From: Typhlomys cinereus
Lineage: Eukaryota; Chordata; Mammalia; Rodentia; Platacanthomyidae
Assembly: GCA_023101885.1 (NCBI GenBank)
Contig: JALPQD010000827.1
Span: 248,001-312,000 of the forward strand
Reading direction: 5' to 3'
Length of the DNA: 64,000 nt
Shown here piece by piece: positions 48,201 to 58,930 of this stretch. Every line of letters begins with the position of its first letter. The first letter of the stretch is position 1. The notes beneath the pieces are model-generated. The model worked only from the letters and a program-made list of their open reading frames with translations. It did no database searches and was not told where the DNA came from. The position numbers and the translations under genes were made by a program.

Positions 48201-50427
48201 GAAGTGCACGTCCAACACTTGATTCTCAGTCCTCCACACTTGGTTCACTATTTTGGAAAATCAAGGCCTGTGTGAACATATTCCATGAAAATGTCACAAA
48301 ACCAGTGTGAATTTCTCTTGAACATAAAAAGTTACAACGTATGAACATCTACAGGATTCTTATCACTGAGAAGGGAAAGTGAAGCATGTGAATTTGATGC
48401 TTCCTCACTTGGTCACTATTTTCAAGCTCACAGGCCCGAAATAGTTGGTAGAATCAGCACAAAACAAATGTTGTTTTCTCCAGAATACAAAGTTTTACAG
48501 TATAGAAACCTGTGTAGGATACTTATCCCCAAGAAGTGCACATGCTACATATGTCTTCCCAAAGAAGTGCACATGCTGCATATGTAACTGTGAGTCCTCT
48601 TCACTTGGTTCACTATTTTGGAAGGGAACGACATGCATGAACATGTTTCATGGAAACGTCGTAAAACAAGTGTGATTTCCTCCTGAACACAAAGAGTTAC
48701 AATATAGAAACTTCTGTGCGATACTTATCCTAAAGAAGTGCACTTGCAACATTTAACTCAGAGTCCTCCTCACTTGGTTCACTATTTTGTAAAATCATGG
48801 CCTGTGTGAACATGTGCCATTCAAATGTCACAAAACAAGTATGATTTTCGCCTGAACACAAATGTTACAGTATAGAACCTTCTCTAGGATATTCCTAGGA
48901 TATTCCTTAGGATTTTCCCTAAGAAGTGAAATTCCAACATTTGACTCTGAATCCTCCGCAATTGGTTCACTATTTTGAAAATCATGGCCTTCGTGAATAT
49001 GTTCCATGGAAATATCACACAACAACTCTTATTTTCTCCTGAACACAAACAGTTACAATGTAGAAACTTCCGTAGGTTACTTACCATTCAAAAGTGCACT
49101 TGCAACATTTGACTCTGAGTCCTCCTCACTTGGTTCACTCTTTTGGAAAATCATAGCCTGCATGAACATGTTCCATGGAAACATTGCAAAACACGTGTGA
49201 TACTCTCCTGAACACAAAGAATTATAGTATAGAAAATTTTGTGGGATACTTACCGCTAAGAAGAGAACTTGCAACATTTGACTCAGTCCTTCTCTCTTGA
49301 TTCACTATTTTGGAATATCATGGCTTGAGTGTAATGTTCAATTGACTATCGCACAACAAGTGTGACTTTCTCCTGAACACAAAGAGTTACAGTATAGAAA
49401 CTTCTGTAGGATACGTATTACAAAGAAGTGCACTTTCAACATTTGATTCTGAGTACTTCTCTCTTGGTTCACTATTTTGGAAAATCATGGCCTTCGTGAA
49501 CATGTTCCATGGAAATGTCACACAACAAGTGTGACTTTCTCTTGATCAAAAAGAGTTGCAGTATAGAAACTTCTGTAGGATGCATATCCCAAAGAAGTTC
49601 ACTTGCAAAATTTGACTCTGACTCATCCTCACTTGGTTAACTATTTTGGAAACATCATGGCCTGCTTCAACATGTTCCATGGAAATGTGGCACAACAACT
49701 GTTATTTTCTCCTGAACACAAAGAGTTACAGTATAGGAACTTCTGTAGGATACTTATCCCTAAGAAGTGAAATTCTAACATTTGACTCTGAATCCTCCGC
49801 GATTGGTTCACTATTTTGAAAATCATGGACTGCGTGAACATGTTATATGCAAATGTCGCGAAACAAGTATGATCTTCTCCTGAACACATAGTGTAACACT
49901 ATAGAATCTTCTGTTGGATACTTATCCCTAAGAAGTGCATTTCCAACATTTGACTCTCAGTCCTCCTCACTTGGTTCACTATTTTGGAAAATCAAGGCCT
50001 GTGTGAACACATTCCATGAATATGTCACAAAACCAGTGTGAATTTCTCTTGAACATAAAAAGTTACAACGTATGAACATCTACAGGATTCTTATCACTGA
50101 GAAGGGAAAGTGAAGCATGTGAATTTGATGCTTCCTCACTTGGTCACTATTTTCAAGCTCACAGGCCCGAAATAGTTGGTAGAATCAGCACAAAACAAAT
50201 GTTGTTTTCTCCAGAATACAAAGTTTTACAGTATAGAAACCTGTGTAGGATACTTATCCCCAAGAAGTGCACATGCTACATATGTCTTCCCAAAGAAGTG
50301 CACATGCTGCATATGTAACTGTGAGTCCTCTTCACTTGGTTCACTATTTTGGAAGGGAACGACATGCATGAACATGTTTCATGGAAACGTCGTAAAACAA
50401 GTGTGATTTCCTCCTGAACACAAAGAG
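42259..50427 (+). repeat. Satellite array, left half (forward orientation)
   Basis: Tandem monomers of about 165-170 bases. 'cttggttcact' recurs at about 42,299, 42,469, 42,638, 42,804, 42,972 and 43,139. A shared core runs through 'tgaacatgttccatggaaa', 'ctcctgaacacaaagagtt' and 'gaagtgcacttgcaacattt'. Monomer type A ('gaacataaaaagttacaacg') recurs at 43,537, 45,070, 46,601, 47,440, 48,331 and 50,062, giving higher-order periods of 1,533, 1,531, 839, 891 and 1,731 bases. This half also has monomers with 'caactgttattttctcctga', 'gtgactttctcctga' and 'gtgatactctcctgaacac' that I do not see in the right half. All short ORFs within it are by-products. Confidence 0.97.
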
Positions 50428-50452
50428 TTGTAACTTTTTATGTTCAGGAGAA
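50406..50452. repeat. Near-palindromic orientation switch in the satellite
   Basis: The forward text 'ctcctgaacacaaagagtt' runs straight into 'gtaactttttatgttcagg', which is its near reverse complement (type D on the left, type A on the right). The centre is at about 50,428-50,430 with no spacer. Everything to the left is forward and everything to the right is reverse. Confidence 0.95.
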
Positions 50453-53400
50453 ATTTACACTGGTTTTGTGACGTTTTCAGGGAATATGTTCACGCAGGCC
50501 TCGATTTTCCAAAAGGGTGAACCAAGTGAGGAGGACTGAGAGTCAAAGTTGGAGGTGCACTTCTTAGGGATAAGTATCCTAAAGAAGATTCTATAGTGTT
50601 ACACTTTGTGTTCAGGAGAAGATCATACTTGTTTTGCGACATTCGCATGTAACATGTTCACGCAGGCATGATTATCCTAAAGAGTGAACCACGTGCGGAG
50701 GATTCAGAGTAAACGTTGGAATTTCACTTCTAAGTGATAAGGATCCTAGAGAAGTTCCTATACTGTACCATTTGTGTTCAGGCGAAAATCATACTTGTTT
50801 TGTGACATTTGAATGTCACATGTTCACACAGGCCATGATTTTACAAAATAGTGAACCAAGTGAGGAGGACTCTGAGTTAAAAGTGGCAAGTGCACTTCTT
50901 TAGAAGAAGTATCGTACAGAAGTTTCAATATTGTAACTCTCTGTGTTCAGGAGGAAATCACACTGGGTTTACGACGTTTACATGAAACATGTTCATGCAT
51001 GTCGTTCCATTCCAAAATAGTGAACCAAGTGAAGAGGACTTACAGTTACATATGGAGCATGTGCACTTATTTGGGATAATTATCCTACACAGGGTTCTAC
51101 ACTGTAAATTTTGTATTCTGGAGAAAACAACATTTGTTTTGTGCTGATTCTACCAAAGATGTTCCCTTCCAAAATAGTGAACCAAGTGAAGAGGACCCAC
51201 AGTTATATACGCAGCATGTGCACTTATTTGGGATAAGTATCCTACACAGGGTTCTAGATTGTAAAACTTTGTATGCTGGAGAAAACAACATTTGTTTTGT
51301 GCTGATTCTACCAACGATATGCAGGCTTGTAATGAGCTTGAAAATAGTGACCACGAGAGGACGCGTCAAATTCACATGTTTCACTTTCTCTGCTCAGTGA
51401 TAAGAATCCTGTAGATGTTCCTACGTTGTAACTTTTTATGTTTAGGAGAAATTTACAGTGGTTTTGTGACGTTTTCAGGGAATATGTTCACGCAAGCCTT
51501 GATTTTCCAAAAGGGTCAACCAAGTGAGGAGGACTGAGAGTCAATGTTGGAGGTGCACTTCTTAGGGATAAGTATCCTACAGAAGATTCTATAGTGTTAC
51601 ACTTTGTGTTCAGGAGAAGATCATACTGGTTTTGCGACATTTGCATATAACATGTTCACGCAGGCATGATTATCCTAAAGAGTGAACCACTTGCGGAGGA
51701 TTCAGAGTAAATGTTGGAATTTCACTCCTTAGTGATAAGGATCCTAGAGAAGTTCCCATACTGTACCATTTGTGTTCAGGAGAAAATCATACTTGTTTTG
51801 TGACATTTGAATGGCACATGTTCATACAGGCCATGATTTTACAAAATAGTGAACCAAGGGAGATGGACTCTGAGTTAAATGTGGCAAGTGCACTTCTTTA
51901 GGAGAAGTATCGTATAGAAGTTTCTATATTGTAACTCTCTGTGTTCAGGAGGAAATCACACTTGGCTTATGAAGTTTCCATGAAACATGTTCATGCATGT
52001 CATTCCCTTCCAAAATAGTGAACCAAGTGAAGAGGACTCACAGTTACATATGCAGCATGTGCACTTATTTGGGATAAGTATCCTACAAAGGGTTCTAGAC
52101 TGTAAACTTTGTATTCTGGAGAAAACAACATTTGTTTTGTGCTGATTCTACCAAAGATGTTCCCTTCCAAAATAGTGAACCAAGTGAAGAGGACTCACAG
52201 TTATATATGCAGCATGTGCACTTATTTGGGATAAGTATCCTACACAGGGTTCTAGACTGTAAAACATTGTATGCTGGAGAAAACAACATTTGTTTTGTGC
52301 TGATTCTACCAACGATATTCAGGCTTGTAATGAGCTTGAAAATAGTGACTATGAGAGGACACGTCAAATTCACGTTTCACTTTCTCTTCTCAGTGATAAG
52401 AATCCTGTAGATGTTCCTACGCTGTAACTTTTTATGTTCAGAAGAAATTCACACTGGTATTGTGACATTTTCAGAGAATATGTTCACGCAGGCCTTGATT
52501 TTCCAAAAGGGTGAACCAAGTGAGGAGGAATGAGAGTCAATGTTGGAGGTGCACTTCTTAGGGATAAGTATCCTACAGAAGATTCTACACTTGTTTTGTG
52601 ACATTTGAATGCACATGTTCACACAGGCCATGATTTTACAAAATAGTGAACCAAGTGAGGAAACTCTGAGGTAATTGTGGCAAGTGCACTTCTTTAGGAG
52701 AAGTATCGTACAGAAGTTTCTATATTGTAACTATCTGTGTTCAGGAGGAAATCACACTTGGTTTAGGACGTTTCCATGAAACATATTCATGCATGTCGTT
52801 CCCTTCCAAAATAGTGAACCAAGTGAAGAGGACTCTCACTTATATATGCAGCATGTGCACTTATTTGGGATAAGTATCCTACACAGGGTTCTAGACTGCA
52901 AAACATTGTATTCGGGAGAAAACATTTCTTTTGTGCTGATTCTACCAACGATATTCAGGCTTGTAATGAGCTTGAAAATAGTGACCCCAAGAGGACGCGT
53001 CAAATTCACATGTTTCACTTTCTCTTCTCAGTGATAAGAAATCCTGTAGATGTTCCTACGTTGTAACTTTTTATGTACAGGAGAAATTCACACTGGTTTT
53101 TTGACGTTTTCAAGGAATATATTCACGCAGGCCTTGATTTTCCAAAAGAATGAACCAAGGGAGGAGGACTGAGAGTCAAATGTTGGAGGTGCACTTCTTA
53201 GGGATAAGTATCCTACAGAATTTTCTATACTGTTACATGGTTTACGACTTTTCCATGAAACATGATCATGCATGTCGTTCCCTTCCAAAACAGTGAACCA
53301 AGTGAAGAGGACTCTCAGCATACAGCATGTGCACTTATTTGGGATAAGTATCCTACACAGGGTTCTAGACTGCAAAACTTTGTATTCTGGAGAAAACAAC

Positions 53401-56400
53401 ATTTGTTTTGTGCTGATTCTACCAACAATATGCAGGCTTGTAATGAGCTTGAAAATAGTGACCACGAGAGGACGCGTCAAATTCACATGTTTCACTTTCT
53501 CTTCTCAGTGATAAGAAAACCTGTAGATGTTCCTACGTTGTAACTTTTTATGTACAGGAGAAATTCACACTGTTCTTTTGACGTTTTCAGGGAATAAATT
53601 CACGCAGACCTTGATTTTCCAAAAGAATGAACCAAGGGAGGAGGACTGAGAGTCAAATGTTGGAGGTGCACTTCTTAGGGATAAGTATCCTACAGAAGAT
53701 TCTATACTGTTACACTTTGTGTTCAGGAGAAGATCATACTTGTTTTGCGACATTCGCATATAACATGTTCACGCAGGCCATGATTATCCTAAAGAGTGAA
53801 CCACGTGCGGAGGATTCAGAGAAAACGTTGGAAATTCACTTCTTAGTGATAAGGATCCTAGAGAAGTTCTTATACTGTAACAGTTGTGTTCAGGCAAAAA
53901 TCATACTTGTTTTGTGACATTTGAATGGCACATGTTCACACAGGCCATGATTTTACAAAATAGTGAACCAAGTGAGGAGGACTCTGAGTTAAATGTGGCA
54001 AGTGCACTTCTTTAGGAGAAGTATCATACAGAAGTTTCTATATTGTAACTCTCTGTGTTCAGGAGGAAATCACACTTGGTTTACGACGTTTCCATGAAAC
54101 ATCTTCATGCATGTCGTTCCCTTCCAAAATAGTGAACCAAGTGAAGAGAACTCACAGTTACATATGCAGCATGTGCACTTATTTGGGATAAGTATCCTAC
54201 AAAGGGTTCTAGACTGTAAACTTTGTATGCTGGAGAGAAAACAACATTTGTTTTGTGTTGATTCTACCAACGATATGCAGGCTTGTAATGAGCTTGAAAA
54301 TAGTGACCACGAGAGGACGCGTCAAATTCACATGTTTCACTTTCTCTGCTCAGTGATAAGAAATCCTGTAGATGTTCCTACGTTGTAACTTTTTATGTTC
54401 AGGAGAAATTCACACTGGTTTTGTGACGATGTCAGGGAATATGTTCACGCAGGCCTTGATTTTCCAAAAGAGTAACGAATGGAGGAGAAGAGTCAAATGT
54501 TGGAGGTGCACTTCTTAGGGATAAGTATCCTACAGAAGATTCTATAGTGTTGCACTGTGTGTTCAGGAGAAGATCATACTTGTTTTAAGACATTCGCATA
54601 TGACATGTTCACGCAGGTCATGATTATCCTAAAGAGTGAACCACGTGCGGAGGATTCAGAGAAAACGTTAGAATTTCACTTCTTAGTGATAAGGATCCTA
54701 GAGAAGTTCCTATACTGTAACATTTGTGTTCAGGTGAAAATCATACTTGTTTTGTGACATTTGAATGGCACATGTTCACACAGGCCATGATTTTACAAAG
54801 TAGTGAACCAAGTGAGGAGGACTCTGAGTTAAATGTGGCAAGTGCACTTCTTTAGGAAAAGTATCGTACAGAAGTTTCTATATCGTAACTGTCTGTGTTC
54901 AGGAGGAAATCACACTTGGTTTATGACGTTTCCATGAGACATGGTCATGCATGTCGTTCCCTTCCAAAATAGTGAACCAAGTGAAGAGACCTCACAGTTA
55001 CATATGCAGCATGTGCACTTATTTGGCATAAGTATCCTACAAAGGGTTCTAGACTGTAAACTTTGTATGCTGGAGAAAACAACATTAGTTTTGTGCTGAT
55101 TCTACAAACGATATGCAGGCTTGTAATGAGCTTGAAAATAGTGACCACGAGAGGACGCATCAAATTCAAATGTTTCACTTTCTCTTCTCAGTGATAAGAA
55201 ATCCTGTAGATGTTCCTACGTTGTAAGTTTTTATGTTCAGGAGAAATTCACACTGGTTTTGTGACGTTTTCAGGGAATATGTTCACGCAGGCCTTGATTT
55301 TCCAAAAGAGTGAACCAAGGGAGGAGGACTGAGAGTCAAATGTTGGAGGTGCACTTCTTAGGGATAAGTATCCTACAGAAGATTCTATAGTGTTGCACTG
55401 TGTGTTCAGGAGAAGATCATACTTGTTTTGCGACATACGCATATAACATGTTCACGCAGGTCGTGATTACCCTAAAGAGTGAACCACGTGCGGAGGATTC
55501 AGAGAAAACCTTGGAATTTCACTTCTTAGTGATAAGGATCCTAGAGAAGTTCCTATACTGTAACATTTGTGTTCAGGTGAAAATCATACTTGTTTTGTGA
55601 CATTTGAATTTCACATGTTCACACAGGCCATGATTTTACAAAATAGTGAACCAAGTGAGGAGGACTCTGAGTTAAATATGGCAAGTGCACTTCTTTAGGA
55701 GAAGTATCGTACAGAAGTTTCTATATTGTAACTGTCTGTGTTCAGGAGGAAATCACACTTGGTTTACGACGTTTCCATGAGACATGGTCATGCATGTCGT
55801 TCCCTTCCAAAATAGTGAACCAAGTGAAGAGGACTCACAGTTACATATGCAGCATGTGCACTTATTTGGGATAAGTATACTACACAGGGTTCTAGACTGT
55901 AAACTTTGAATTCTGGAGAAAACAACATTTGTTTTGTGCTGATTCTACCAAAGATGTTCCCTTCAAAAATAGTCAACCAAGTGAAGAGGACTCACAGTTA
56001 TATACGCAGCATGTGCACTTATTTGGGATAAGTATCCTACACAGGGTTCTAGACTGTAAAACTTTGTATGCTGGAGAAAACAACATTTGTTTTGTGCTGA
56101 TTCTACCAACTATATGCAGGCTTGTAATGAGCTTGAAAATAGTGACTATGAGAGGACGCGTCAAATTCACATGTTTCACTTTCTCTGCTCAGTGATAAGA
56201 ATCCTGTAGATGTTCCTACGTTGTAACTTTTTATGTTCAGGAGAAATTTACACTGGTTTTGTGACGTTTTCAGGGAATATGTTCACGCAGGCCATGATTT
56301 TCCAAAAGGGTGAACCAAGTGAGGAGGACTGAGAGTCAATGTTGGAGGTGCACTTCTGAGGGATAAGTATCCTACAGAAGTTTCTATAGTGTTACACTTT

Positions 56401-57148
56401 GTGTTCAGGAGAAGATCATACTTGTTTTGCGACATTCGCATATAACATGTTCAGGCAGGCATGATTATCCTAAAGAGGGAACCACGTGCGGAGGATTCAG
56501 AGTAAATGTTGGAATTGCACTTCTTAGTGATAAGGATCCTAGAGAATTTCGTATACTGTAACATTTGTGTTCAGGCGAAAATCATACTTGTTTTGTGACA
56601 TTTGAGGGCACATGTTCACACAGGCCATGATTTTACAGAATAGTGAACCTAGTGAGGAGTACTCTGAGTTACATGTGGCAAGTGCACTGTAGGAGAAGTA
56701 TCGTACAGAAGTTTCTATATTGTAATTCTTTGTGTTCAGGAGGAAATCACACTTGGTTTACGACGTTTCCATGAAACATGTTCATGCATGTCTTTCCCTT
56801 CCAAAATAGTGATGTAAGTGAAGAGGACTCACAGTTATATAGATAGCATGTGCACTTATATGGGATAAGTAATCTACACAGGGTTCTACACTGTAAAACT
56901 TTGTATTCTGGAGAATACAACTTTTGTTTTGTGCTGATTCTACCAACGATGCTCCTTTCCAAATAGTGAACCAAGTGAAGAGGACTCACAGTTACATACG
57001 TAGCATGTGCACTTATTTGGGATAAGTATCCTACACAGGGTTCTAGACTGTAAAACTTTGTATTCTGGAGAACAGATTTGTTTTGTGCTGATTCTACCAA
57101 CGATGTTCCCATGCAAAATAGTGAACCAAGTGAAGAGGACTCACAGTT

Positions 57149-57178
57149 ATCCCAAATAAGTGCACATGCTACATATAT
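57149..57178. repeat. Micro-inversion in a D monomer, copy 1
   Basis: After 'ggactcacagtt' the sequence reads 'atcccaaataagtgcacatg', the reverse complement of what every normal D monomer has a few bases later ('catgtgcacttatttgggat'). It then jumps to 'attctggagaaaac' of monomer E. Confidence 0.88.
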
Positions 57179-58259
57179 ATTCTGGAGAAAACATTTGTTT
57201 TGTGTTGATTCTACCAACGATATTCAGGCTTGTAATGAGCTTGAAAATAGTGACCACGAGAGGACCCGTCAAATTCACATGTTTCGTTTTGTCTTCTCAG
57301 TGATAAGAATCCTGTAGATGTTCCTACGTTGTAAGTTTTTATGTTCAGGAGAAATTCACACTGGTTTTGTGACGTTTTCAGGGAATATGTTCACGCAGCC
57401 TTGATTTTCCAAAAGAGTGAACCAAGTGAGGAGGACTGCGAGTCAAATGTTGGAGGTGCACTTCTTAGGGATAAGTATCCTACAGAAGATTCTGTAGTGT
57501 TACACACTGTAAGGTTCAGGAGAAGATCATACTTGTTTTGTGACATTCGCATATAACATGTTCACCAGGCCGTGATTATCCTAAAGAGTGAACCACGTGT
57601 GGAGGATTCAGAGTAAATGTTGTAATTGCACTTCTTAGTGATAAGGATCCTAGAGAATTTTGTATACTGTAACATTTGTGTTCAGGCGAAAATCATACTT
57701 GTTTTGTGACATTTGAGGGCACATGTTCACACAGGCCATGATTTCACAGAATAGTGAACCTAGTGAGGAGTACTATGAGTTACATGTGGCAAGTGCACTG
57801 TAGGAGAAGTATCGTACAGAAGTTTCTATATTGTAATTCTTTGTGTTCAGGAGGAAATCACACTTGGTTTACGATGTTTCCATGAAACATGTTCATGCAT
57901 GTCTTTCCCTTCCAAAATAGTGATGTAAGTGAAGAGGACTCACAGTTATATAGATAGCATGTGCACTTATATGGGATAAGTAATCTACACAGGGTTCTAC
58001 ACTGTAAAACTTTGTATTCTGGAGAAAACAACATTTGTTTTGTGCTGATTCTACCAACGATGCTCCTTTCCAAACAGTGAACCAAGTGAAGAGGACTCAC
58101 AGTTACATACGTAGCATGTGCACTTATTTGGGATAAGTATCCTACACAGGGTTCTAGACTGTAAAACTTTGTATTCTGGAGAACAGATTTGTTTTGTGCT
58201 GATTCTACCAATGATGTTCCCATGCAAAATAGTGAACCAAGTGAAGAGGACTCACAGTT

Positions 58260-58289
58260 ATCCCAAATAAGTGCACATGCTACATATAT
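58260..58289. repeat. Micro-inversion in a D monomer, copy 2
   Basis: Same event as at 57,149, exactly 1,111 bases further on. The inversion therefore predates the duplication of that unit. Confidence 0.88.
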
Positions 58290-58856
58290 ATTCTGGAGAA
58301 AACATTTGTTTTGTGTTGATTCTACCAACGATATTCAGGCTTGTAATGAGCTTGAAAATAGTGACCACGAGAGGACCCGTCAAATTCACATGTTTCGTTT
58401 TGTCTTCTCAGTGATAAGAATACTGTAGATGTTCCTACGTTGTAAGTTTTTATGTTCAGGAGAAATTCACACTGGTTTTGTGACGTTTTCAGGGAATATG
58501 TTCACGCAGCCTTGATTTTCCAAAAGAGTGAACCAAGTGAGGAGGACTGCGAGTCAAATGTTGGAGGTGCACTTCTTAGGGATAAGTATCCTACAGAAGA
58601 TTCTGTAGTGTTACACATTGTAAGGTTCAGGAGAAGATCATACTTGTTTTGTGACATTCGCATATAACATGTTCACCAGGCCATGATTATCCTAAAGAGT
58701 GAACCACGTGTGGAGGATTCAGAGTAAATGTTGGAATTGCACTTCTTAGTGATAAGGATCCTAGAGAATTTTGTATACTGTAACATTTGTGTTCAGGCGA
58801 AAATCATACTTGTTTTGTGACATTTGAGGGCACATGTTCACACAGGCCATGATTTT

Positions 58857-58930
58857 ACAGAATAGTGAACCTAGTGAGGAGTACTCTGAGTTAACAGAAT
58901 AGTGAACCTAGTGAAGAGTACTCTGAGTTA
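58857..58930. repeat. 37-bp internal duplication in a C monomer
   Basis: The segment from 'acagaatagtgaacctagtg' to 'ctctgagtta' occurs twice in tandem, with one base changed in the second copy. The same duplication marks the C monomers at about 60,313-60,386 and 62,538-62,611. It is absent at 56,636, 57,747, 61,345 and 63,835. Confidence 0.88.

Larger units (their letters stand above)
56221..58439 (-). repeat. Recent 1,111-bp higher-order duplication
   Basis: The unit starting at 56,221 (1,108 bases) and that at 57,329 (1,111 bases) are nearly identical along most of their length. Both carry a 'gatgtaagtgaagag' variant, a reversed 30-base segment and the same hybrid monomers. The reverse frames at 56,747-57,217 and 57,858-58,328 differ at only a few of 156 positions. 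Confidence 0.9.
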
